Source of the DNA: BOG-1112 sp964611335
GTDB lineage: Bacteria; Bdellovibrionota_B; Oligoflexia; Oligoflexales; Bog-1112
Length of the DNA stretch: 64,000 nucleotides
NCBI GenBank assembly: GCA_964611335.1
Contig: CAZSXR010000003.1
Coordinates: 1 to 64,000, forward strand
Reading direction: 5' to 3'
Within the stretch, counting starts at the first letter, position 1, and each line of letters starts with the position of its first letter. Shown one piece after another: positions 42,882 through 50,652 of the stretch. The position numbers and the translations under genes were made by a program. The notes under the pieces are model-generated. The model did not search any database, was not told the origin of the DNA, and saw only the letters and a list, made by a program, of their open reading frames with translations.

Positions 42882-43953
42882 TTTTTAAGCTCCTCGATGA
42901 GTTGTTTAGCTCCGTCCAAGAGTTTGGGTTTAGCTCCGTCCCACATAGTTTGCAGCCAAGTTTGGAATTCAGGAGCAGGACGGAGCTTCAGGACTTCACG
43001 AAGGTAAAGGGCATCGTGGAAGGAGGTGCTTTGATAGTTCAACATGATGTCGTCAGCGCCAGGAACGCCCATGACATAGTTGCAACCTGCAACTCCGAGC
43101 AATGTAAGCAGTACATCCATGTCGTTTTGATCAGCTTCTGCATGATTCGTGTAACACACGTCTATACCCATCGGTAATCCGAGAACTTTTGCACAAAAGT
43201 GGTCTTCAAGTCCGGCACGGAGTATCTGTTTACCGTCATACAAATACTCAGGTCCTATAAAGCCAACGACGGAATTCACCAAAAGCGGATCGAAAGCGCG
43301 TGCAACTGCGTAAGCTCGTGCTTCGCAAGTTTGTGCATCGACTCCGTGATGTGCATTTGCAGAAAGAGCACTCCCTTGACCTGTTTCGAAATACATAACG
43401 TTATTTCCCACCGTCCCTCTTTTTAAAGAACGAGCAGCTTCATTAGCTTCCTTAAGTAGATTTAAGTTGACGCCAAAACTTTTATTCAGTAGCTCCGTCC
43501 CACCTATGGACTGGAAGACGAGGTCGAGAGGAACATTCTTTTTTTCCATAAGTTTGATTTGTGTCGTCACGTGAGTAAGCACGCAATTTTGGGTCGGGAT
43601 CTGCCACTGCTCACGAATACGATCTATAAGTTCCAAAAGAAGAAGAACTTGTGCGGGGTTGTCTTGTGCAGGGTTGATTCCAATCACAGCATCACCAGCT
43701 CCGAGCATCAGTCCGTCGAGTATGCTCGCTGCTATGCCTCTTGCATCATCCGTAGGATGATTGGGTTGAAGGCGTACGCTTAGATGTCCTTCTAACCCGA
43801 GTGTGTTTCGGAATCTTGTCACCACCCGACATTTTTTAGCTACAGAAATGAGATCCTGATTTCTCATAAGCTTAGAAACTGCAGCCACCATTTCAGGTGT
43901 CAGTCCCCATTTCAATTTTGAAAGCACTTGCTCATCTGTCTCAGGACGGAGCA
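42862..43953. repeat. Cluster of six GGACGGAGC motifs in eutBC
   Basis: Minus-strand copies at 42862, 42909, 42933 and 43492, and plus-strand copies at 42978 and 43945. Within 42862-42986 there are four copies in 125 bp. The minus-strand copies read GGACGGAGCTAAA or GGACGGAGCTACT and so code GTELL or DGAK-like residues. Near-matches with TCGGAGCAAA are at 42805 and 43991. Confidence 0.9.
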
Positions 43954-44251
43954 AAAATTCTCGGAACTCTCCAACACACAAAGTGGAGATCGGAGCAAAA
44001 TCTTTTTCAGAATGCTCTTCCAAAATCAAACGTGTTACTTCATCCTCTTCCGCAGGAATAAGAAGATCTTTGAGAAAGGTTTTCAAAGGTAAATCCGCAA
44101 GAACCATTTGTGCTGCAACCCGTTCCTGTTCACTCCGTGCTGCTATGTTGGCAAGTTCATCAGCGGAACGTTTGGGCGAAGCTTTAGCGAGCAAGTCTTT
44201 CAAGGAGGAAAATACGAAAGTATGGACACCGATGCGCCGACTAAATTTCAT
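42878..44251 (-). CDS. eutB: Ethanolamine ammonia-lyase large subunit
   Basis: Catalytic subunit with the adenosylcobalamin and substrate site. 457 aa. Blocks: LKWGLTPEMVAAVSKLMRNQDLISVAKKC, TLGLEGHLSVRLQPNHPTDD, DAVIGINPAQDNPAQV, FQSIGGTELLNKSFGVNL, YFETGQGSALSANAHHGVDAQTCEARAYAVARAFDPLLVNSVVGFIGPEYLYDGKQI, GLPMGIDVCYTNHAEADQNDMDVLLTLLGVAGCNYVMGVPGADDIMLNYQSTSFHD. No EutA reactivase, transporter or microcompartment shell gene is present here, so this is a minimal eutBC operon. Five motif copies occur in the gene. Confidence 0.96.
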   Translation of the reverse strand: MKFSRRIGVHTFVFSSLKDLLAKASPKRSADELANIAARSEQERVAAQMVLADLPLKTFLKDLLIPAEEDEVTRLILEEHSEKDFAPISTLCVGEFREFLLRPETDEQVLSKLKWGLTPEMVAAVSKLMRNQDLISVAKKCRVVTRFRNTLGLEGHLSVRLQPNHPTDDARGIAASILDGLMLGAGDAVIGINPAQDNPAQVLLLLELIDRIREQWQIPTQNCVLTHVTTQIKLMEKKNVPLDLVFQSIGGTELLNKSFGVNLNLLKEANEAARSLKRGTVGNNVMYFETGQGSALSANAHHGVDAQTCEARAYAVARAFDPLLVNSVVGFIGPEYLYDGKQILRAGLEDHFCAKVLGLPMGIDVCYTNHAEADQNDMDVLLTLLGVAGCNYVMGVPGADDIMLNYQSTSFHDALYLREVLKLRPAPEFQTWLQTMWDGAKPKLLDGAKQLIEELKK

Positions 44252-44356
44252 AGCATCATGCTCCGAGAGAATTTTTAAAATTTTAAAATTATTTTAGCAT
44301 AGTATTGGGTATAGAGAAGAGAGCATTAATGACGGGTTGTTAGCAATGTAAAAGAA

Positions 44357-44851
44357 TCAATCTAAGATATGCTCTTTTCCGAAATATTCAAAATAGACCG
44401 CTCTATTATATTCCCAATTATTTTTTTGGCCTTCTAAATTTCGAAAACAGCGGTAATAAAAAACACAATCTTTTTTAAATTCGCTCAACGGACTAAAAGA
44501 GATCGGTTGCTTATATTCTTCAACTCTTTCCGTATTTGACAAGGTTTTCTTGTCTACGAGATACAGACTTGGAGGGGTAGAATCAAATTCAGTCCATAAA
44601 TCTTTTAATTTTACGGTTAGGTTGAGATTTTCAGAACATTCTAAATGAAGAACTAGGATTGGTAAATAATGCTTAATCTGATCTTTTTTTATACAGATTT
44701 CGATTAAATCCGCATAAGCAACAATCGCTTTGTCATATAAAAGCTTTTTGTCGGTAGTTTCACCAATCAGGTCAGTTATATGAATTTCGTTAATTTTTAA
44801 TTTCTTTTGGATAACTGAATCAATCCAGTCTATGAGTTTATTGTTCTTCAT
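44357..44851 (-). CDS. Probable immunity protein of the first Hint-toxin module
   Basis: 164 aa from the ATG at 44851; no signal peptide. The start codon overlaps by four bases (ATGA, 44848-44851) the stop codon at which the upstream toxin frame would end if its internal TAG were read through. This coupling, plus the position directly behind a toxin tip, argues for an immunity role. The sequence is helical and acidic in the first half and ends in YYRCFRNLEGQKNNWEYNRAVYFEYFGKEHILD. A second ATG at 44869 has no ribosome site. No named immunity family is recognised. Confidence 0.65.
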   Translation of the reverse strand: MKNNKLIDWIDSVIQKKLKINEIHITDLIGETTDKKLLYDKAIVAYADLIEICIKKDQIKHYLPILVLHLECSENLNLTVKLKDLWTEFDSTPPSLYLVDKKTLSNTERVEEYKQPISFSPLSEFKKDCVFYYRCFRNLEGQKNNWEYNRAVYFEYFGKEHILD

Positions 44852-45483
44852 TCCGGTATATTCTCCCATCCGTTTTGTTTAAGCCATCTCTTCTCAGCAT
44901 TTGAAATCTTCTTTGCGCCGTGTTTCTATGTCCCATCTCTATTCAATGCAGACCCGTCTTTAAAATGAACATGATTTTGTTCTCCCTTGATCTTCCCTGT
45001 ATCAACACGTTTTACAGTATTTGGTGCTGATCCAGATTCAATTTGTTTATTCATCTGATTTGGGCTTGTAACTTTTGATTTAGAATTTGAATTTCGCGAA
45101 TTACATGGATTATACCTATCATATTGTGGTTCATACCTCCCACTACCACCGCTATATCTTCCTCCTTCGATGGTGCCACTTTGTCTGTTATCGCTTTTCT
45201 TTGAAATTTCAGTTGCAAGAACCGTAGTGCCGACAATAGCTGCAATTGTTGAAGCTGTTACCCAAAAGAGTCCTTCTCCAATAATCCAAGTTGCTACTGG
45301 AATTACAAATGCAAAATTGTGAACAAGAATTTCTTTTTTACCTACAAAATAATTTTCAGTATCTTCTACTGTCAAATCATAAAGCCATTCTCTACCTCGG
45401 ATAACATCTTTAAACTCTATGACAAGAAGTTGACCGGGTCGATTTAATATTTGATAAAACGAAATGGCATGAAATCTGAAAAA
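44848..45483 (-). pseudogene. Truncated Hint-type polymorphic toxin with in-frame TAG (copy 1)
   Basis: The frame starts without a proper start, after a stop at 45484-45486. It contains only the last part of a Hint domain (IEFKDVIRGREWLYDLTVEDTENYFVGKKEILVHN), then a hydrophobic pre-toxin region (FVIPVATWIIGEGLFWVTASTIAAIVG), SDNRQSGTIEGG, and a toxin tip with HVHFKDGSALNRDGT. A TAG at 44926-44928 follows. Beyond it the same frame goes on as KHGAKKISNAEKRWLKQNGWENIPE to a TGA at 44848. Tips of this kind usually read DG(T)W-KHG, so the TAG most likely replaces a Trp codon. Both the 5' truncation and the stop indicate a decayed module. Confidence 0.75.
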
Positions 45484-45680
45484 TCATATGCGTAACAGTT
45501 GTCAACAATCACGTTGTTGCGATGATTTTCTTCGTACTCACACATATGTACGCACTTATCTGTGATCAATCCAGTGTTTCCGAGATCAAAGTTGGGGTTG
45601 TCTATATAATTATGAGCTTTAAGCAAAGGGGAATTAAAAAGAAATAACGTAATGAATAGAGAGTTAACAACCGCTTTCAT
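45444..45680 (-). CDS. Short secreted protein at the broken 5' end of toxin copy 1
   Basis: 78 aa with a signal peptide (MKAVVNSLFITLFLFNSPLLKA) followed by a Cys-containing polar region (CVHMCEYEENHRNN). It ends 40 bp inside the open part of the truncated Hint frame, in another reading frame. It may be an unrelated small gene, or the leftover leader of a toxin whose middle was deleted. The signal peptide and AAGGATC-type ribosome site give modest support. Confidence 0.4.
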   Translation of the reverse strand: MKAVVNSLFITLFLFNSPLLKAHNYIDNPNFDLGNTGLITDKCVHMCEYEENHRNNVIVDNCYAYDFSDFMPFRFIKY

Positions 45681-45811
45681 GTAGATCCTTATTGGAAGTG
45701 CATATTCAAAAACCGAATCTTCTCTACAATGTGTTTATATTTTAGTCAAGTGATAGGGAGGTGTTTTAGAGGATAGAAATTTCAAATCATCGCACAATTT
45801 CGCTTACAGTT

Positions 45812-46228
45812 TTATGCAAATTCTTTCTCCATTTCCAATCTCATTCGAGCGAATTTTTTTATCGCATATTCCTCTCCTTCGACTAAGTCCCAGTAGAAGT
45901 TTTCATTTTTGCCCCATTCTTGAAATAGAATGTCAGTAGAAGGACCATAGGGAGTAAAACTATAAAATAGGCACCAAAAGTTCGAAAAACGATGATCAAC
46001 TATTTCAAAAAATATTGATGGAACTGGTATTGGATATTCGTCATCGTCTTCCAAAATGTAGAACCAAGGATGATTTTTTCGAAAAGTAATTCCATAAACA
46101 ATATATTCCTGACCTTTTTGGAGAGAATACTCTTTGTCTTCGTTTATCTCTAAATTCTTTTGGACAAGTGAAATATCTGAAATAGGACTTAAATCTGCTA
46201 ATTTTTTTGCTTTACATTTAACTTTCAA
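45812..46228 (-). CDS. Immunity-type protein A' (paralogue of 46882-47304)
   Basis: 138 aa, no signal peptide. It shares with the protein at 46882-47304 the segments EYIVYGITFR, FYSFTPYGPSTDILFQEWG and NENFYWDLVEGE-YAI-KFARMRLEMEKEF. At DNA level 45871-45969 matches 46941-47039 with one mismatch in 99 bp, whereas the N-terminal halves differ strongly. That pattern suggests recent partial duplication or gene conversion. Arrays of related immunity genes behind a toxin are common in polymorphic toxin loci, so immunity function is inferred from context. Confidence 0.65.
   Translation of the reverse strand: MKVKCKAKKLADLSPISDISLVQKNLEINEDKEYSLQKGQEYIVYGITFRKNHPWFYILEDDDEYPIPVPSIFFEIVDHRFSNFWCLFYSFTPYGPSTDILFQEWGKNENFYWDLVEGEEYAIKKFARMRLEMEKEFA
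45871..45969 (-). repeat. 99-bp near-identical repeat, copy 1
   Basis: Matches 46941-47039 with a single difference (45910 T versus 46980 C). It codes the C-terminal part of two immunity-type proteins. The flanks diverge at once on the 3' coding side and gradually on the other. Confidence 0.9.
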
Positions 46229-46297
46229 AATACTCTCCTATTTATTTGTTGCTGTGCTTTTTGAATTGAAAAGCTGTTTGTATTGTACAGAGTTTTG

Positions 46298-46849
46298 CTA
46301 ACTGTTTCGAATCCAGTCAGCAAACTTCTTCTTCATTTCAGCTCTCTCAAATCTATTTGGAATAAATAAATCTGCACCTCCACAATAAGGAGAGTAAACG
46401 TTACCTGAACCTTCAGAAAAGAAGAGGGTTGGTCCTGCAGTATTTTCATTAGCTATATCGACAATAACTTGATCGAAAAGTGAACTAGTCCACTTAAAAT
46501 GTACTTTAAAGGTATACACGCTGTAAGGTTCGTCATCCTCGTCAGCTATCGGGTAGTTTTTAAAATTAACAAAAGATAAATGCTTAGTCCAAGTATTTAG
46601 CAAATTACTAGGACTGTCAGAGGCTTTGTAAAAACTTGTGAAAATAAAAATAGCACCTTCTTTTAATATTTCGGTAGCAACAGTCCTATTTCTTATTAAA
46701 AGTTGGGCGTAGTCATCTTTCGTTTCTGCATACATTTTTGACCCTTGCAAACTATGGATTCTAAGCCATAAAGAAGGGTATTTATTTCTCAGTATATAAC
46801 CAACTGGAGGAGTCTTCTTGTAGAATTGTTCCCACAAATTAAGTGACAT
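46298..46849 (-). CDS. Immunity-type protein B
   Basis: 183 aa, cytoplasmic. The first 60 residues (YILRNKYPSLWLRIHSLQGSKMYAETKDDYAQLLIRNRTVATEIL) recall DUF3885-type proteins, which often sit next to toxins; this is from memory and uncertain. The C-terminal half has FKVHFKWTSSLFDQVIVDIANENTAGPTLFFSEGSGNVYSPYCGGADLF. It lies 32 bp after immunity A and 69 bp before A'. Its place inside the immunity array suggests protection against a toxin not present here. Confidence 0.6.
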   Translation of the reverse strand: MSLNLWEQFYKKTPPVGYILRNKYPSLWLRIHSLQGSKMYAETKDDYAQLLIRNRTVATEILKEGAIFIFTSFYKASDSPSNLLNTWTKHLSFVNFKNYPIADEDDEPYSVYTFKVHFKWTSSLFDQVIVDIANENTAGPTLFFSEGSGNVYSPYCGGADLFIPNRFERAEMKKKFADWIRNS

Positions 46850-46881
46850 TTAAATCAATCTCCGATTCTATGTCGATGCAT

Positions 46882-47304
46882 TTAATCGAATTCTTTCTCC
46901 ATTTTTAATCTCATTCGTGCGAATTTTTCGATTGCATAATCCTCTCCTTCGACTAAGTCCCAGTAGAAGTTTTCATTTTCGCCCCATTCTTGAAATAGAA
47001 TGTCAGTAGAAGGACCATAGGGAGTAAAACTATAAAATAAAGCCCAATAGCGTGATAAACGATCGTCAACTATTTTGAAAAAAGCTGCTGCTTTTGGTGT
47101 CGGATATTCATCACTATCACTATCCAGTAAGTAATAATATGGCAAATTATCTCTAAAAGTTATTCCATAAACTATGTATTCTTGCCCCAGCTGAAAACCA
47201 AGTTCAGTTGTTTCATCGGCAATGTTAATGCTCTTTTTTACAAGATCGATCAGGCTTTTGTCTTCAAGGGAAGAAATGCTATTCTTAATACATACAACTT
47301 TCAT
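46882..47304 (-). CDS. Immunity-type protein A (directly behind toxin copy 2)
   Basis: 140 aa. The start (ATG at 47304) is 19 bp behind the toxin stop at 47324. Domains: an N-terminal strand-rich part with GQEYIVYGITFRDNLPYYYLLD and a C-terminal half with ALFYSFTPYGPSTDILFQEWGENENFYWDLVEGEDYAIEKFARMRLKMEKEFD. It is the likely partner of the toxin tip at 47324-47640. A diverged paralogue lies at 45812-46228. Confidence 0.65.
   Translation of the reverse strand: MKVVCIKNSISSLEDKSLIDLVKKSINIADETTELGFQLGQEYIVYGITFRDNLPYYYLLDSDSDEYPTPKAAAFFKIVDDRLSRYWALFYSFTPYGPSTDILFQEWGENENFYWDLVEGEDYAIEKFARMRLKMEKEFD
46941..47039 (-). repeat. 99-bp near-identical repeat, copy 2
   Basis: Second copy of the repeat at 45871-45969; 98 of 99 bases agree. 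Confidence 0.9.
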
Positions 47305-47323
47305 ATTTTAACCCCTTACGTTT

Positions 47324-48328
47324 TTAGTTGGTGCTGTGCTTTTTAAACTTAAAATCAGCCTTTTCTCCAGTCTGTCGATTCTTCATATAATGCACGACAG
47401 AGTCCTTGCCTGCTTCAGACTTAACTTTAACTTCATATTTGTCCCATCCTTGCCAACGCGGGTCTTTCATCTTTTCTGAAGAAATAATCACTTCATGTTT
47501 ACCTTCCCCACGTTTTGCAGCTTCCAAAGCATTTTGATCTTGTATACTCTTTGGCTCCCTACTCCATTTGTCGGTATTGCTTTCTCGGCTGTTACAAGGT
47601 GAATACCGGTCGCACTGTGGGTCGTATCTACCCGACATTCCGCTGCCGCGAGGAGCTGATCCTTCAATTGTCCCGCTTTGTCTATTGTCGCTTCTCTGTG
47701 AGATTTCATTTGCAACAAAGGTTGTACCTACAACAACCGCAACTGTTGCTGCTGTAGCCCATATAAGACCTTCACCAATGACCTATGTAAATACAGGGAT
47801 GACAAAAGCAAAATTGTGAACCAAAATTTCGTTTTTGCCGACAAAGTAATTTTCTGTTTCCTCAACTGTGAGATCATATAGCCACTCTTTTCCCCAGATA
47901 GTCTCCTTAAATTCTAGGGCTAAGAGACTGCCATTCCTGCTGAGAAGCGTTGTTCCAACAGACAAATTCTCTGCTTCAATCCATTCTTTAGTATCGGGCA
48001 TAAAGAAGCGGTGATCTGGGTTCAAATAGAATGTCTCCCCACCGATCACAAGTTTAACAATATGATCCACCTGAAAATGGTGAACTTTAGTAACACGGTT
48101 CTGAACAATTTCTCCAGTTTCTGGCGAGAAACTTAAGAGTCTGTCATTCACTCGGATATTTTGGATAGTATCCGGCCCTGTAAAGGTATGAACTATAGTC
48201 CCTTCTACGAATCCGCCAACATTATCTACCGGTCCCTGCTGTTCATAACTATTAGCTAAGACTCGATCAAACAGGGAAAGCAAAAGAAATAAAAAACAAA
48301 GCAAATTTCTAATCTTCATAAAAAACAT
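47324..48328 (-). pseudogene. Hint-type polymorphic toxin with in-frame TAG (copy 2)
   Basis: From the ATG at 48328 (AGGAG 6 bases upstream) the frame encodes a signal peptide (NLLCFLFLLLSLFDRVLA), a Hint domain (GGFVEGTIVHTFTG ... VTKVHHFQVDHIVKLVIGGETFYLNPDHRFFMP ... WLYDLTVEETENYFVGKNEILVHN), then FVIPVFT and a TAG at 47783-47785. After that codon the same frame continues VIGEGLIWATAATVAVVVGTT, SDNRQSGTIEGSAPRGSG and a toxin tip ending WQGWDKYEVKVKSEAGKD-to-HSTN at 47324. Copy 1 has TGG (Trp) where copy 2 has TAG. The usual Hint nucleophile (Cys before F-V-x-G-T) is Gly here, so self-cleavage is doubtful. As it stands only a 181-aa Hint protein would be made unless UAG is read. Confidence 0.78.
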
Positions 48329-48519
48329 GCAAACTCCTAAGAAGGATTTCGTCACAATTAAGAAAGGCTTATAAAATAGAAAATTCATGTCATCCACTGA
48401 CATTTTTTGGGAAGGTCACTTCTATCTATGGCGAGATTTTCCTTTTTTAGAAAAATCATGAATGGGTTTCATTTTATTTCCGCGTTAAAATACCAAAATC
48501 AATCTTCATAGAGGAAAAA

Positions 48520-48921
48520 ATGGAAGATATTCGATGGAAGCAAAGATTTGACCATTTGAATAGAGCTGTCGAACGCTTTAAAGAAGCTTTGCAAGCTATT
48601 AAAAAAGAACCAAACAATAAACTGTATAAAATTGCTTTAATCGGTTCTTTTCAATTCTGCTTTGAACTTTCTTGGAAAACTCTAAAAGATTATTTAGCGT
48701 ACTCAGGTAGTTCAGCTTCTTTGCCAAGAGATGTCATTAAACAAGCTTTTCATTTCCAACTTATAGATGATGGTCAAGTCTGGATAGAGATGTTAGAGGA
48801 TAGAAATCTCATGGCATACGTCTATGATGAAAAAAAAGCAGAACAAGCTTCTAGCAGTATTCAGATGAAATATTATGATGCTATTCTAAAAGTGCATAAT
48901 TTTCTGAAAGGTAAGTTGTAG
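48520..48921 (+). CDS. HepT/HI0074-type protein (substrate-binding or RNase partner)
   Basis: 133 aa, all-helical, of the family that accompanies minimal nucleotidyltransferases: FDHLNRAVERFKEALQ, IALIGSFQFCFELSWKTLKDYL, SLPRDVIKQAFHFQLIDDGQVWIEMLEDRNLMAYVYDEKKAEQ. In HI0074-like members this protein binds the substrate; in HepT-like members (with RX4-6HXY) it is a toxin RNase. The RX4HXY motif is not evident, so the HI0074 type is more likely. It is followed after 5 bp by the nucleotidyltransferase. Confidence 0.85.
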   Translation: MEDIRWKQRFDHLNRAVERFKEALQAIKKEPNNKLYKIALIGSFQFCFELSWKTLKDYLAYSGSSASLPRDVIKQAFHFQLIDDGQVWIEMLEDRNLMAYVYDEKKAEQASSSIQMKYYDAILKVHNFLKGKL

Positions 48922-48926
48922 TATAT

Positions 48927-49226
48927 ATGTATGGAATACACGAAAAAACTTATAAGCTTCTTCTAGAATATTTCCAAACACAGAAAGACATTGATGAAGT
49001 TCGGATCTATGGCTCTCGTGCAATGGGAAAAGAACGACCGGGTTCGGATATCGATTTGGCTATATACTCACATGCAAAAAGAGATCTCAGTGGACACATT
49101 AAAACGGACTTAGATGAATTGCCTACACCTTATTTATTTGACGTAACGGATATGAACTATTTGAGTTATGAGCCTCTCAAAGAACATATTCAAAGAGTTG
49201 GAAAAATATTGTTTAAACGCAAGTAA
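48927..49226 (+). CDS. MntA/HI0073-type minimal nucleotidyltransferase
   Basis: 99 aa. The catalytic signature is YGSRAMGKERPGSDIDLAI: Gly-Ser followed by the Asp-x-Asp pair, with a third Asp candidate in PYLFDVTDM. In MntA-HepT pairs this enzyme adds AMP to the partner toxin; in HI0073-like pairs the substrate is unknown. It forms a two-gene unit with the upstream helical protein. Such pairs are frequent in defence or toxin islands, and this one borders the Hint-toxin locus. Confidence 0.88.
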   Translation: MYGIHEKTYKLLLEYFQTQKDIDEVRIYGSRAMGKERPGSDIDLAIYSHAKRDLSGHIKTDLDELPTPYLFDVTDMNYLSYEPLKEHIQRVGKILFKRK

Positions 49227-49344
49227 GCTTTTTGTTAAAAACTACTTTGTATCGAAATTTCTTCTAAATGTCGCCTCCTCTTTCCCCCTTTGCTTTTTCT
49301 TTTTTCCCCTGTAATAAGAGCTCTCAAATCTCTTAGGAGTAAAA

Positions 49345-50538
49345 GTGTTAAAATACAGTCTGCTTATTTGTTTATTTTTATATTCATTTGAATCTTATGC
49401 TGCTGCGGATGATGACGAGCTTTCGAAAAAAAGAGCTTCTGCTCTTCATCTTGCGATTGAAAAACGAGATGTTGAAATGGTTCGAGAGTTGTTAGAGCAA
49501 GAAGACATAGATGTGAATGAAGAATGGAATAGAATGACTCCTCTCAGGTATGCAGTAAGTAAGCACTTCAACTTCGCTAAAAAGGATTATTCTGCGATTA
49601 TTAAAGTATTGCTTGCTCATCCTAAAGTAGATACAAGTGGCATTCTTGCATACATAACAAGCTTTTCTGGACAGCGTTTCACTCAGGCAAACATAGGGGG
49701 TAGTTTAAGTTATCCTTTAATCGAGGTATTCCAAGCTGTGCTAGCACACCCTCATACTGAGGTAAACGAAAGAGATGCTAATGGCAATACTCCTCTCTAT
49801 CTTGCAGTTTATTCTTTGAGTGACTATCATGGAGGAGGCTGCCCTGAAATCGTTGACTTATTGTTAAGTCATCCCCTTGTTGATGTAAATGCTCTAACTT
49901 TAAAAGGCCAAACTCCACTAGATGCTGCATTGATTAATAAATCAGAATCTGCTGGAGATTGTTTAAAAAAACTCCTAAGACACCCCCAAATAAATGTATT
50001 TCTAGGAGATAGTCCAAGGGGTTTTTTATTATTGCATGTCATATATGTGTTGGCTGATCTTGATATTGTTAAAGTAGTTCTTGATTTAGGAGTGAGTCCC
50101 GATCTCTCATTTTATAGGAAAATATGGGAGAAATATTGGAGAGATCATCCTTATTGTTCGAGGTCCAATAATGACTATTGGTGGTTTGATTCTACTTTTT
50201 CAGATGAATTTGAGTCAAAGTTTTGCCGAATTTTGAGTTCAAAATATAGAGACATTTTACGTATTGGTTATCAACGACCTGTCTTTAATATTTTTAAGTT
50301 CAGAGATATTATGCGTCTCTTGCATTCATACGAACATATTCACAATATGGAGGATATATGGATGAGAGAAGAAACACAAACATTCTATGAAGAAGAAGGT
50401 GGTGAAAGTTCAGAACAGGCTGTTAACGAAGGCTATAATAATCAAAACTATATAGAGTGGTTGCCTTCAGAGTTATTGCCTCAAGTGTCTGCGTTCTTGT
50501 TAGTTTCACCTTTTTTGTATAATCTTCCTTCTCAATAG
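49345..50538 (+). CDS. Secreted ankyrin-repeat protein
   Basis: 397 aa, GTG start after TTAGGAGTAAAA. A signal peptide (KYSLLICLFLYSFESYAA) precedes ankyrin repeats at about residues 30-210: ALHLAIEKRDVEMVRELLEQEDIDVN, TPLRYAVSKHF, TEVNERDANGNTPLYLAVYSLSDYHGGGCPEIVDLLLSHPLVDVNALTLKGQTPLDAALINK. The C-terminal 190 residues are aromatic- and acid-rich without a known domain. The product is probably exported; interaction with another protein is inferred only from the repeats. Confidence 0.8.
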   Translation: MLKYSLLICLFLYSFESYAAADDDELSKKRASALHLAIEKRDVEMVRELLEQEDIDVNEEWNRMTPLRYAVSKHFNFAKKDYSAIIKVLLAHPKVDTSGILAYITSFSGQRFTQANIGGSLSYPLIEVFQAVLAHPHTEVNERDANGNTPLYLAVYSLSDYHGGGCPEIVDLLLSHPLVDVNALTLKGQTPLDAALINKSESAGDCLKKLLRHPQINVFLGDSPRGFLLLHVIYVLADLDIVKVVLDLGVSPDLSFYRKIWEKYWRDHPYCSRSNNDYWWFDSTFSDEFESKFCRILSSKYRDILRIGYQRPVFNIFKFRDIMRLLHSYEHIHNMEDIWMREETQTFYEEEGGESSEQAVNEGYNNQNYIEWLPSELLPQVSAFLLVSPFLYNLPSQ

Positions 50539-50652
50539 AATTCTCTCCCGCATAATACGCCATTTTAACATACCTCCAAAAATCAACTTGGAATTTCTAA
50601 AGAGTTTGCCCTAAGCTCATGCATTCATAATGTCATTCATCTTGAAAGGATC

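Noticed and set aside
7015..43953. GGACGGAG copies as REP elements or binding sites of one regulator
   Set aside because: Copies are not palindromic, have no hairpin, occur mostly inside genes, and show no sense/antisense preference; a DNA-level signal fits better.
44926..47785. General reassignment of UAG in this genome
   Set aside because: Many normal genes (accB and accC for example) end in TAG at the expected family length.
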